DNA of 64,000 nt. It comes from Sphingopyxis panaciterrulae (lineage in GTDB: Bacteria > Pseudomonadota > Alphaproteobacteria > Sphingomonadales > Sphingomonadaceae). A program made the position numbers and the translations under genes. The notes below the pieces were generated by a model. The model saw nothing but the letters and a program-made list of their open reading frames with translations, was not told the origin of the DNA and did no database searches. Below, piece after piece: positions 15,731 through 24,563 of the stretch (within the stretch, counting starts at the first letter, position 1; each line of letters starts with the position of its first letter). The DNA lies in NCBI RefSeq assembly GCF_014199295.1, contig NZ_JACIJH010000002.1, forward strand, positions 267,001-331,000, read 5' to 3'.

Positions 15731-17368
15731 TCAACCCACCGTTCGCACGTCGCCGAGCGCCACGTTGCTGCTACCGCGCTGGACCAGCGCCTTGTCGCGC
15801 GGCTGCGCGGAGGTCACGCCGTCGATCGTCGCGCCCTGCACGTCGTCGAGCAGGAACAGCGGCCGCGCGTCGGGTTTGTCGACCACGAATTCGACGCCGC
15901 GCACCGTCAGCCGCTCGGCATGGCGGGCATAGAGGCCCTGCGCGGGCAGCGTGCGCAGATAGCTGACCTCGAGGCTCGACGTCGGACGCTCCTCGGGCAC
16001 GCGCGCGGCGTCGGCCGCGGTGCCGCCGCCGGCGCTCTGGACGAAGATGTTGGAGAAGGTCACATCCTCGATCGGATAGCCCTTCTGCCCCGTCAGCCCG
16101 CACGGGAAGCGCGGGTTGGCGCCCGACACGTTGATATTGTCGAAACGGATGCGGCGGCATTGGCCGATCATCGTCCCCTCGGGCGCGCGCAGGCGGCCCG
16201 ACTGGTGGACGAACAGCGGATGGTTGACCGGATCGCGCATCACGATGTCCGACACCACCACATCCTCCATGGTGCCGCCGTCGACGACGCCGATCAGGAT
16301 GCCGCGGCTCGCTTCGCAGGTGCAGTCGGAAATCAATATGTTGCGGAAACCGCCGTTGGTTTCGGTCCCCATCTTGATCCGGCCGAGCGGGCCGAGCTTG
16401 TCGGGCGCGGCATAGTCCGATTTGCGATAGCTGCCGTCGAGCAGGCTGCCCATCGTATAGCCGCTGGTCTTGCAGCCGAGGATCGCGATATCCTCGCACC
16501 GGACCTTGCGTCCCAGCGCATAGCTGCTTTTCAGCACGATCGCGTCGTCCTTGGGCGCGTTGACGATGCAGTTCGTCACGCGTACGTCGCGGCAGCAATC
16601 GATGTCGATGCCGTCGCGGTCGGTGTCGATCGTCAGCGCGTCGATCGTCATGTTGGTCACGCCGTGCGCGATCACGCTGAAATGGCCCGCCTGCAGGATG
16701 GTGAAATCGCGCAGCAGGATGTTGCGGCAGTTCATCAGCCCGATCGCCTTGTTGGCGCGGCCCAGCGTGGCCTGTTCCTTGGGGTCGCGCAGCAGCAGCT
16801 CCCTGGGCGAGATGCCGAGCGCCTTCGCCGACTGCCACCCCTCGACCCCGTGCCAGTGCGCGCCCGGTCCCTCGCGGTCGAGCCCCAGCCCGTGCAGCAT
16901 CCCCCGGCCGACGATGGCGGCATTGCTGACGCCGTCGCCATAGATCAGGCTGTTGTGGACGTGGGTGATCCCGAAATCCTGGAATTGCTCCTCCAGATAA
17001 TTTTCGGGCGCGTCATAGCGGCCGCCATGCCTGTCGGGGTCCGCGGCCTCGATGACGGCGCCGGCCGTGAGCGCGATGGTGACGTCGTTCTGCAGCCGGA
17101 TCGAGAAACAGAGATAGCGGCCCGGCGGAACCACGACGGTGCCGCCGCCGGCACGCGCGGCGGCCGTGATCGCCTTGTTGATCGCGCCCGAATCGACCGT
17201 GCGGCCGTCACCCCTGGCGCCATAATCGCGCACATTGTGAAAGCCCGCCAGCGATCCGGTCGCGCGGACGATCGACGGGCTCATCGCCGCCGCGGTACCG
17301 ATGCCGAGCAGCGCGGCGCGCCGGCTGACGTCGGCGCGATCGAGCATGGAACGCGAAACGCCGGTCAT
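15731..17368 (-). CDS. Tat-exported GH28-like pectin-degrading enzyme, copy B
   Basis: 545 residues from ATG 17368 (MTGVSRSMLDRADVSRRAAL), whose ATGA overlaps the stop of the preceding beta-helix gene and fixes the start. It has the same twin-arginine signal, FHNVRDYGARGDGRTVDS opening, DRDGIDIDCCRDVRVTN, PKDDAIVLKSSYA and GRIKMGTETNGGFRN as copy A, so the two arose by tandem duplication followed by clear divergence. Like copy A it lacks an obvious GHG histidine loop (SGYTMGSLL). It probably attacks a second linkage or length class of the same pectic polymer; this is inference. Confidence 0.83.
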   Translation of the reverse strand: MTGVSRSMLDRADVSRRAALLGIGTAAAMSPSIVRATGSLAGFHNVRDYGARGDGRTVDSGAINKAITAAARAGGGTVVVPPGRYLCFSIRLQNDVTIALTAGAVIEAADPDRHGGRYDAPENYLEEQFQDFGITHVHNSLIYGDGVSNAAIVGRGMLHGLGLDREGPGAHWHGVEGWQSAKALGISPRELLLRDPKEQATLGRANKAIGLMNCRNILLRDFTILQAGHFSVIAHGVTNMTIDALTIDTDRDGIDIDCCRDVRVTNCIVNAPKDDAIVLKSSYALGRKVRCEDIAILGCKTSGYTMGSLLDGSYRKSDYAAPDKLGPLGRIKMGTETNGGFRNILISDCTCEASRGILIGVVDGGTMEDVVVSDIVMRDPVNHPLFVHQSGRLRAPEGTMIGQCRRIRFDNINVSGANPRFPCGLTGQKGYPIEDVTFSNIFVQSAGGGTAADAARVPEERPTSSLEVSYLRTLPAQGLYARHAERLTVRGVEFVVDKPDARPLFLLDDVQGATIDGVTSAQPRDKALVQRGSSNVALGDVRTVG

Positions 17369-19449
17369 TTGTCGTCCTTCGTCTTGGCATGGGGATTGGG
17401 ACGGGCGCGCACGTCGCGATAGGATATGTCGCCCGCGCCCGGCTCGATGCCCGCATTGGCCATCACCGCGATCGCCTCGGCCGGCCAGGCGTCGCCCGTG
17501 ACGGGATGATCCTCTTCGATCCGGTTGTTCAGATAGGGGGTCCACCAGCCGCCGACCTCGCCGCCATTGTGCCAGTTGCCGGTCGCGAGATTGTCGGTCG
17601 ACACGCGCAGCCACATCTTGACCGCCGGGGTCACCGCATTGATGTTGAGCCACTTGCCCGCGTCGTCGACGACGTTGTTCCGTACCGTGATATATTTCGA
17701 CCCCTCGTCGAGATAGAGGGCGATGCGGCGGTTGAGGTCGAAGATGTGGTTTTCGGCGATCACCGTGCCCGGGCTGGCGGACAGATTGTAGATCGCGCCG
17801 CCATCCTCGAAATGCGTCTTGGTGTCGTAGATGCGGTTATAGGCGACGACGACGTTGCGGTGCGTGGTCGGCGTTTCATAGACCTTGTTCTGCGGCCAGT
17901 CGTAGCCGTGCATCCGCGTGCGGTAATTGGGATTGCCGCCCGCATCGTGCATCCCCCAGCCATAGCCGATGTCGATCGCGTCATAGGGCGTGTCGCTGAT
18001 GTCATTGTGGACGATCTGCGCCCCGTCGACATAGGTGGAGAGGATCGCGCTGTTGTCGCTGTAGTCCTTCGACACCGACCGGACGAGGTTGTTGACGATG
18101 GTGAGCTGGCGGTTGGTCATCCGCGGGTCGGAAGGGTGGTGTGCGTCGCGCCGCACCCCGCCCGCGACGATCGCGCCGCCGGCCAGGTCGGTGAAGACGT
18201 TGCGCGAGACGACGACATCGACCGCGCCCAGCCCGACGCCCGAGGCATTGGCGCTCGGATCATTGCCGATGCCGAGCGCATATTGGCCGAGATGGGCGAA
18301 GACATTGCCGTCGAAGCGGATGCCCTCGGCCGCCGCCACCTGCACCGCGGCGGGCATCTGCGACCATTCATTGCGCACGCTTTCGAACGCGGGGCAGCCC
18401 CATTTGCAGGTGACGAGCGGGTCGGCGGGATAGGCGGCGGCGCGGCCGGTCAGATAGGAGCCGCTCTGCTGGCTCGCATAGCCCTCCGGCCCGTTGGGGC
18501 CGCGCCAGCTCGTGTGCGAAAAGCGCAGCCCGCGAACCGTCACGTTGCGCACCGGCGCGTCATAGGTGCCGGCGATATGGAGCAGGCTTTCGAGGCGCGG
18601 CAGCTCGACGTCGAGCTGCGCGATGTCGGCGCCGTCGGCGGGCCGGTAATAGAGCTTGCCCGCCGCGGCATCGAGCACCCACTGGTTCGGCCGGGTCAGG
18701 AAGGCGAGGTCGCCGCGCAGATAGAGCTTGCCCTCTTCGGGGTTATAGGGATGCGCGAGCGTGTCATAGCCCCAGATATTGTTCGCCCACGCGGGCTGCT
18801 TCATCACCAGCGTCCGGCCTTCGATGCGCTCGACCGGCGAAAAGCGGGTGGTGAAATGGCCAAGCCCGACCAGTTCGAGCGCCCCGTTGCGGCCGAGGCG
18901 CGACAGGTCGCCGGCGACGGGATCGTCCACTTCGAGCCCCGCGTCGGTGAAGCGGACTTTGCTGCGATCCAGCTCGACCGCGGCGCGCTCGGCCATCCGG
19001 CCGTCGACGAACAGATGGCGGCTCGCGATGCCGCGCGGGACGTCGGCGACATAGATATGGCGCGCCTTGTCGTGGAGTTTCCACCCCGTCACCGCGACCC
19101 CGCCCGACAGCACGGGCTTCGCGCCGGGCGCCGCGGCCCAGGTGACGACCCAGCCCTTCTGCCCGCCGTCGGCGGCAGCCAAGGTGATCGGCGCGTCGAG
19201 GCGATAGGTGCCGTCGGCGATCCGCACGACGACGTCGCTGTTCGCATTGGCGGCGCGTACCGCAGCCTGCGCGCGGGTCAGGGTGCGAAAGGGGTGGGCG
19301 ACGCTGCCGTCGGCGGCGTCGTTGCCGGCCGGCGATACCGCGATGGTGACGGTCGGGCGCGTCAATCCCTCGGTCTGCGCCACGGCGGACGGCGCCAGCA
19401 TCGCGGCGGCCAGCACCGCAAGGCTTGTCGTTCCGATTCGGCCCGGCAT
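17365..19449 (-). CDS. Secreted right-handed beta-helix protein, GH141-like, paralogue
   Basis: 694 residues with a Sec signal (MPGRIGTTSLAVLAAAMLAPSAVAQ). The N-terminal TIAVSPAGNDAADGSVAHPF, LSGGVAVTGWKLHDKARHIY and ASRHLFVDGRMAERAAVELD blocks, the SHTSWRGPNGPEGYASQQSG loop, and the central AHLGQYALGIGNDPSANASG region all align with the protein at 3773-5899. GH141-like assignment is by eye; an alpha-L-fucosidase-type debranching role is one possibility. It heads the operon with the two GH28-like genes and is divergent from the GH2 gene across a 94-base gap that contains a large palindrome. Confidence 0.75.
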   Translation of the reverse strand: MPGRIGTTSLAVLAAAMLAPSAVAQTEGLTRPTVTIAVSPAGNDAADGSVAHPFRTLTRAQAAVRAANANSDVVVRIADGTYRLDAPITLAAADGGQKGWVVTWAAAPGAKPVLSGGVAVTGWKLHDKARHIYVADVPRGIASRHLFVDGRMAERAAVELDRSKVRFTDAGLEVDDPVAGDLSRLGRNGALELVGLGHFTTRFSPVERIEGRTLVMKQPAWANNIWGYDTLAHPYNPEEGKLYLRGDLAFLTRPNQWVLDAAAGKLYYRPADGADIAQLDVELPRLESLLHIAGTYDAPVRNVTVRGLRFSHTSWRGPNGPEGYASQQSGSYLTGRAAAYPADPLVTCKWGCPAFESVRNEWSQMPAAVQVAAAEGIRFDGNVFAHLGQYALGIGNDPSANASGVGLGAVDVVVSRNVFTDLAGGAIVAGGVRRDAHHPSDPRMTNRQLTIVNNLVRSVSKDYSDNSAILSTYVDGAQIVHNDISDTPYDAIDIGYGWGMHDAGGNPNYRTRMHGYDWPQNKVYETPTTHRNVVVAYNRIYDTKTHFEDGGAIYNLSASPGTVIAENHIFDLNRRIALYLDEGSKYITVRNNVVDDAGKWLNINAVTPAVKMWLRVSTDNLATGNWHNGGEVGGWWTPYLNNRIEEDHPVTGDAWPAEAIAVMANAGIEPGAGDISYRDVRARPNPHAKTKDDK

Positions 19450-19493
19450 GTCGCATCTCCCCGATTTTGCGTTTCGGGCGACGTTATGCCTTG

Positions 19494-19538
19494 GCGTTTC
19501 TGAGATATCAATATATGATTCTTATATTTCAGAAACGC
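19494..19538. promoter_or_regulatory. Large near-perfect palindrome in the GH141/GH2 divergent promoter
   Basis: GCGTTTCTGAGATAT at 19494-19508 is the reverse complement of ATATTTCAGAAACGC at 19524-19538 except for one base; the spacer is 15 bases of AT-rich DNA. It ends six bases before the GH2 start at 19544 and embeds TGAGATATCA, the complement of the TGATATCTCA motif at 318. A dimeric repressor bound here would control both divergent transcripts. Confidence 0.65.
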
Positions 19539-19543
19539 GGGAG

Positions 19544-22177
19544 ATGGATGTGCGGTGGATCGCGACGATATCGGCTTTGGCTCTGACGGCGGCAATGCCC
19601 GCCGAAGCGCGCGAGGTGCAGGCGCTGGCCGACGGCTGGTCGTTCGACTTCGGAATCGCCGACGAATTGCCCGCCCGGCCGGGCTTCGACGATAGCGACT
19701 GGGCAAAGGTCGCGGTGCCGCACACGTGGAACCGGCTCGGCAATCCTGGCACGGCCCGCGACGCGACGATCAACGCCGACCGCGGCATGGGCTGGTATCG
19801 CCGCACCCTCTGCGCGCCTGCGGCGGGCAAGCGTAGCTTCCTGGAATTCGACGCGGCGAGCATCGTCGCCGACGTCTGGCTGAACGGCGTCAGGCTTGGT
19901 CGCCACGAAGGTGCCTTCTCGCGCTTCCGCCTCGATGCGAGTGCGGCGATGCGGCCCGGCTGCGACAATGTGCTGGCGGTGCGGACCGACAACAGCAAGC
20001 CCGATCCGGGCAGCGCGACCTGGCATGTCGTGCCGCTGTCGGGCGATTTCATGATGTTCGGCGGCCTCTATCGCCCGGTGACGCAGATCGCCGTCGATCC
20101 CGTCCACATCGACCTGATGGATCATGGCGGCCCCGGCGTTTACGGCCATGTCGCCGCGCTCGACGCGGCGGGGGCAGAGGTGGCGGTGCGCACGCGCCTC
20201 GCGAACGACGGCGCGAAGGCGGCCGAGGCGCGGCTGCGGGTGACCATCCTCGATGCCGATGGAAAGGTCGTCGCGCGCAGCGACCGCAAGGTGCCGATCG
20301 CCGCCGATGCCGTCGCCAGCGACGAGACGCGGCTGCGCGTCGCCGATCCGCATCGCTGGAACGGGCTCGCCGATCCCTATCTCTATCGCATCCTGGCCGA
20401 GGTGCGCGACGCGAAGGGCCGACTGATCGACCGGGTCGAACAGCCGCTCGGCATCCGCACCATCGCCATCGACGCGGACAAGGGCTTTTTCCTCAACGGC
20501 AAGCCGCTCAAGCTCCACGGCGTGTCGCGCCACCAGGACCGCTATGCCAGGGGCTGGGCGCTGACCAAGGCCGACCATGAACAGGATATGGCGCTGATCC
20601 GCGACCTCGGCGCCAATACGGTGCGGCTGTCGCACTATAATCAGGCGACGCCCTTCTACGACCTCGCCGACAGCACCGGCATGATCCTGTGGGCCGAACT
20701 CGGCCTCGTCAACCAGACCGCGCCCAAGGGGGTGAAGGACACGCCGCCCGAAATGCGCGCCAATGCCGAAATGCAGATGATCGAGCTGATCCGGCAGAAT
20801 TACAACCACCCCTCGGTCGCGATGTGGTCGATCGGCAACGAGGTCACCAACTGGAGCTGGAAGGGGCTGACCCCCTCCAACCCGCGGCCGCTGATGGAGG
20901 CGCTGAACGCGCTGGCCAAGCGCGAGGACCCGACGCGCCCGACGACGATGGCGACCTGTTGCGAGCCGTTGCCGGGCGAGGATGACGACCGCCCGATTCT
21001 GACCGGCATCGCCGACACGGTCGGCTTCAACCGCTATATCGGCTGGTACGGCAAGGGCTATGTCGACGAGGTCGAGGATCTCGCCGCGCATCTGACCGAA
21101 TTGCATCGCAAATTCCCCGGCCTGCCCGTCTCGCTCGGCGAATATGGCGGCGGCGGCGCCCTCAGCCAGCACACCGACAATGTCCATGGCGGCAAGGTCA
21201 TGAACGTGTCGCGCCCGCAGCCCGAAGAGATCGAAAGCTATATCCACGAACGCTCGTGGGCGCAGATCAAGGGGCTCGAGTGGCTCTATGGCGCATGGGT
21301 CTGGCAGATGTTCGACGCCGCGAGCGAGGTGCGCGAGGAAGGCGACACCACCGACGTCAACACCAAGGGGCTGGTCAGCTTCGACCGCAAGGTGAAGAAG
21401 GACGCTTATTATTTCTATCAGGCCGCGTGGCGGACCGACGTGCCGGTGCTGCACCTGACCGGCAAGCGCTACACCGATCGCGCCTATCGCAGCGTCGATG
21501 TGCGCGCCTATTCGAACCAGCCGCGCGCGCGGCTGTCGGTCAACGGCCGCGACATCGGCTGGACGAATTGCATCGACGCTGTTTGCGTATGGAAATCCGT
21601 CCGGCTCGATGCGGGCGCGAACAACCTCGTCGCCGAGGCGGGATTGGTGCGCGACAGCGCCGAATGGCGCTACGACGGCGGCGCGAACGACGTCCATATC
21701 CGCAGCGGCACGCTGACCGGCGCGGTGGTGGGCGGCGTCCGCTACGGCTCGGACAATTATTTCGACGGTGGCAAGGGCGCGCCGCTCAACCGCTTCCGCC
21801 GCGAGATCTATGCCGCGCCGGGCAGCGAGGAACAGGACCCGCATTTGCAGGTCACGGGGACCGATCAGCCGGCGCTCTATGAAAATTACCGCAGCGGCAT
21901 CGCCGCCTATCGCGTTCCCGTCGCCAACGGCCGCTACCGCGTGACGCTCCATCTCTTCGAACCGGCAGAGGACGCCGCGGGCAAGCGCGTGTTCGACGTC
22001 GCGGTCAGCGGCGGCGCCGCGCGGCGCGGGGTCGACCCCTTCGCGCTCGGCAAGGGCAAGCTGAAGGCGGCGACGATCGTTCTGCCGGCGCGCGTGTCGG
22101 ACGGGATACTGACGATCGACTTTACGAAGCGGGTCGGCGAACCGATCGTCTCGGCGGTCGATATCGTCGCCGAATAG
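19544..22177 (+). CDS. GH2 beta-galactosidase-like enzyme with C-terminal malectin-like domain
   Basis: 877 residues from ATG 19544 (MDVRWIATISALALTAAMPAEA, a Sec signal), preceded by GCGGGAG. Order: sugar-binding jelly roll (about 30-190, GWSFDFGIADELPARPGFDD), immunoglobulin-like domain, TIM barrel with acid/base E433 in MWSIGNEV and probable nucleophile E533 in SLGEYGGGG, then a malectin-like module in the last about 170 residues (YFDGGKGAPLNRF, RYRVTLHLFEPA). GH2 covers beta-galactosidases, beta-glucuronidases, beta-mannosidases and alpha-L-arabinopyranosidase-like activities. Its position points to trimming of galactose- or arabinose-like residues from the polymer attacked by the divergent beta-helix enzymes. 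Specificity is not decidable by eye. Confidence 0.88.
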   Translation: MDVRWIATISALALTAAMPAEAREVQALADGWSFDFGIADELPARPGFDDSDWAKVAVPHTWNRLGNPGTARDATINADRGMGWYRRTLCAPAAGKRSFLEFDAASIVADVWLNGVRLGRHEGAFSRFRLDASAAMRPGCDNVLAVRTDNSKPDPGSATWHVVPLSGDFMMFGGLYRPVTQIAVDPVHIDLMDHGGPGVYGHVAALDAAGAEVAVRTRLANDGAKAAEARLRVTILDADGKVVARSDRKVPIAADAVASDETRLRVADPHRWNGLADPYLYRILAEVRDAKGRLIDRVEQPLGIRTIAIDADKGFFLNGKPLKLHGVSRHQDRYARGWALTKADHEQDMALIRDLGANTVRLSHYNQATPFYDLADSTGMILWAELGLVNQTAPKGVKDTPPEMRANAEMQMIELIRQNYNHPSVAMWSIGNEVTNWSWKGLTPSNPRPLMEALNALAKREDPTRPTTMATCCEPLPGEDDDRPILTGIADTVGFNRYIGWYGKGYVDEVEDLAAHLTELHRKFPGLPVSLGEYGGGGALSQHTDNVHGGKVMNVSRPQPEEIESYIHERSWAQIKGLEWLYGAWVWQMFDAASEVREEGDTTDVNTKGLVSFDRKVKKDAYYFYQAAWRTDVPVLHLTGKRYTDRAYRSVDVRAYSNQPRARLSVNGRDIGWTNCIDAVCVWKSVRLDAGANNLVAEAGLVRDSAEWRYDGGANDVHIRSGTLTGAVVGGVRYGSDNYFDGGKGAPLNRFRREIYAAPGSEEQDPHLQVTGTDQPALYENYRSGIAAYRVPVANGRYRVTLHLFEPAEDAAGKRVFDVAVSGGAARRGVDPFALGKGKLKAATIVLPARVSDGILTIDFTKRVGEPIVSAVDIVAE

Positions 22178-22197
22178 GGTCAGGACCTTGGCGCGCG

Positions 22198-22962
22198 TCA
22201 GAAGGCGTGGAGCGCCCCGCCGTCGACCGCCAGCACCTGTCCGGTGACATAGGCGGCGGCGGGGGAGGCGAGATAGACCATCGCCAGCCCGATCTCCTCG
22301 GGCGTGCCGAAGCGGCCCATCGGAATGCGCCGGTTGATCCGGTCGACACGCGCGGGGTCCTTCGCGCTCGCGCTCCGGAACAGCGGCGTGTCGATCCAGC
22401 CCGGCGCGACGGCGTTGACGCGCACGCCGCGCGGCGCCAACTCGGTCGCCAGCGAGCGCGTCAGGCCGACGAGCGCGGCCTTCGCCGCCGAATAGCCCGC
22501 GATCTCGGGGATGCCGAGGAAGGAGGCCATCGACGCGGTGAACAGCACCGATCCCGCGCCGTGCGCGGCGATCTGCGGCAGAAAGGCGCGGGTGAGCGCG
22601 AAGGCGCCCGAGACATGGACATCGAGCACCGACTGGAAATCGGCGGGCGTCATCGCGTCGAGCGGCTTCTTGACCGTGTTGCCGGCGTTGTTGACCAGAA
22701 CCGATACCGGACCATGCCTATCGGCGACGCGCGCGGCGAAGTCCTCCGCCGCCTCGACCGCGGTGACGTCGAACGCCATCGCCGACACGTCGCCGAGTTC
22801 GGCCCGTGCGCGGGCGAGCTTCGCCGCATCGGTGCCGACGATGGTGACCGCCGCCCCGGCTTCGCGCATACAGCGCGCCGCCGCCAGGCCAAGCCCGCTG
22901 CCGCCGCCGGTGATCAGCGCATGATGGCCGGAGAGGCCGAAGGGCGACGCAAGATCGGCCAT
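22198..22962 (-). CDS. Short-chain dehydrogenase/reductase (sugar dehydrogenase-like)
   Basis: 254 residues with a strong GAGGAGG ribosome site before MADLASPFGLSGHHALITGG. The nucleotide loop is TGGGSGLG, with NNAGNTVKKPLD, the Ser of LFTASMAS, the catalytic pair YSAAKAAL and the C-terminal YVTGQVLAVDGGAL. The PGWIDTPLF substrate-loop region is typical of gluconate 5-dehydrogenase and keto-deoxy-sugar-acid dehydrogenase groups. It follows the aldehyde dehydrogenase by 25 bases on the same strand and converges on the GH2 gene, so an oxidation step on the released sugar is likely. Not the same subgroup as the SDR at 9015. Confidence 0.88.
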   Translation of the reverse strand: MADLASPFGLSGHHALITGGGSGLGLAAARCMREAGAAVTIVGTDAAKLARARAELGDVSAMAFDVTAVEAAEDFAARVADRHGPVSVLVNNAGNTVKKPLDAMTPADFQSVLDVHVSGAFALTRAFLPQIAAHGAGSVLFTASMASFLGIPEIAGYSAAKAALVGLTRSLATELAPRGVRVNAVAPGWIDTPLFRSASAKDPARVDRINRRIPMGRFGTPEEIGLAMVYLASPAAAYVTGQVLAVDGGALHAF

Positions 22963-22987
22963 GGCTTCCTCCTCGCCGGCGGGGCCG

Positions 22988-24430
22988 TCAGTCGGCGGTA
23001 TAGACGGTCTTCATCTGCGTGTAATATTCGACCGCGGCGAACCCCTGTTCGCGCGGGCCATAGCTCGACCCGCGCGTGCCGCCGAAGGGGACGTGATAGT
23101 CGACTCCGGCGGTCGGCAGATTGACCATGACCATCCCGGCGCGGACATTGCGGCGGAAATGGCGCGCGTGCTTGAGCGAGGTCGTGACGATGCCCGCCGA
23201 CAGTCCGAAATTCCCTTGGTTGGCCAGCGCGAGCGCCGCTTCATAATCCTTGACGCGCACGGTGGAGACGACAGGGCCGAACACCTCCTCCCTGTTGATC
23301 CGCATGTCGGGATCGGTGTCGGCGATCAGCGCCGGGCTCATATAATAGCCGGGCGTGGCGAGCCGCAGCGCCTCGCCGCCGGCGACGAGCCGGCCGCCCT
23401 CCTGCTGCGCCAGCTCGACATAATGGCGATTCTGTTCGAACTGCTGCTCGCTCGCCGCTGGGCCGACCTGGGTATCGGGGTCTAGCGCGGCGCCGACCTT
23501 CAGCGCCCGCGCGCGTTCGGCGAGCGCGGCGACGAAGCGGTCGTGGATCGCGTCCTCGACGATCACGCGGCTCGACGCGGTGCAGCGCTGGCCGGTCTGG
23601 AAGAAGCCGCCGTCGAGCGCGATGGCGACCGCTTTGTCCAGATCGGCGTCGGCGAGGATGACAAGCGGATTCTTGCCGCCCATCTCCATCTGCACCCGCG
23701 CCTGCCGGGCCATCGCGGCCATGCCGACCTTGGCGCCGACCGCCTGCGATCCGGTGAAGCTGACCCCCGCGATGCCGGGATGGTCGGCGATCGCGGCGCC
23801 GACTCCGCCCTGGCCGAGCACGAGGTTGAAGATGCCGCCCGGCGCCTTCAGGCTGTCGGTGGCCTCGTGGATGATCGCTGCCAGCGCGTGGGCGATCGCC
23901 GGGGTCGCGTTGGCGGGCTTGATGACCACCGTGTTGCCGAAGGCGAGCGCGGGCGCCGCCTTCCACGCAGGGATCGCGATCGGGAAATTCCATGGGGTGA
24001 TCAGGCCGAACACGCCGACCGCCTCGCGATACGTCGCGGCGTCGACGCCGGGGCGCGTCGATTCGAGCGTCCGGCCGTGGCGGCGCAGCGCCTCGCCCGC
24101 GAAATATTTGAAGATGCGCGCGGCGCGCAGCACTTCGCCCGTCGCCTCGGCGCGGGTCTTGCCTTCCTCGCGCGCAAGCAGTTCGCCCAGCGCCGCGGCC
24201 TCGGCGAACAGCCGCGTCCCGACGCGGTCGAGCAGATCGGACCGCAGCTCGGGGGACGCCTGCGACCAGGCCGGGAAAGCGGCGGCGGCGGCCTCGACCG
24301 CCGCATCGACCTCGGCCGCGCCGCCGGCGGGATAGGTGGCGACGGTCTCGTCGGTGTTCGACGGGTTCAGGCTTGCGAACGGCGTGTCGGCGGCGACGGA
24401 TTTGCCGCCGATGAAATGGGTGAGTTGCAT
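22988..24430 (-). CDS. Aldehyde dehydrogenase, 2-oxoglutarate-semialdehyde type
   Basis: 480 residues. Active-site Cys is C283 in TGQRCTASSR, the general-base Glu lies in VQMEMGGKNPL, and PWNFPIAIPAWK and SFTGSQAVG form the cofactor site. The family closely resembles 2-oxoglutarate (ketoglutarate) semialdehyde dehydrogenases that finish Weimberg-type pentose and galacturonate/arabinose oxidation; succinate semialdehyde or lactaldehyde oxidation are alternatives. Together with the XylX-like protein at 11016 it would deliver 2-oxoglutarate to the TCA cycle. Its 133-base leader (24431-24563) ends in an AT-rich tract (ATTATATGATTATATT) weakly like the other promoters of the island. Confidence 0.85.
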   Translation of the reverse strand: MQLTHFIGGKSVAADTPFASLNPSNTDETVATYPAGGAAEVDAAVEAAAAAFPAWSQASPELRSDLLDRVGTRLFAEAAALGELLAREEGKTRAEATGEVLRAARIFKYFAGEALRRHGRTLESTRPGVDAATYREAVGVFGLITPWNFPIAIPAWKAAPALAFGNTVVIKPANATPAIAHALAAIIHEATDSLKAPGGIFNLVLGQGGVGAAIADHPGIAGVSFTGSQAVGAKVGMAAMARQARVQMEMGGKNPLVILADADLDKAVAIALDGGFFQTGQRCTASSRVIVEDAIHDRFVAALAERARALKVGAALDPDTQVGPAASEQQFEQNRHYVELAQQEGGRLVAGGEALRLATPGYYMSPALIADTDPDMRINREEVFGPVVSTVRVKDYEAALALANQGNFGLSAGIVTTSLKHARHFRRNVRAGMVMVNLPTAGVDYHVPFGGTRGSSYGPREQGFAAVEYYTQMKTVYTAD

Positions 24431-24563
24431 GCGATCCTCGCTGGCCGGTGACGGGGCAGGTGGCGAACGGACGGGGCGCGCACGCCCTCCGTCCGCCCCG
24501 GCCTATACAGGCTTGGCCGGTCGCGCGTAAATCAAAATATTATATGATTATATTGCGGCGCCG

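Noticed and set aside
19529..21952. 807-codon open frame opposite the GH2 gene
   Set aside because: Antisense shadow of a protein with intact GH2 catalytic residues; no domain recognised.
1..24430. Integrative element carrying the sugar island
   Set aside because: No integrase, transposase, tRNA-flanked attachment site or marked base-composition change is visible; horizontal origin cannot be argued from this window.
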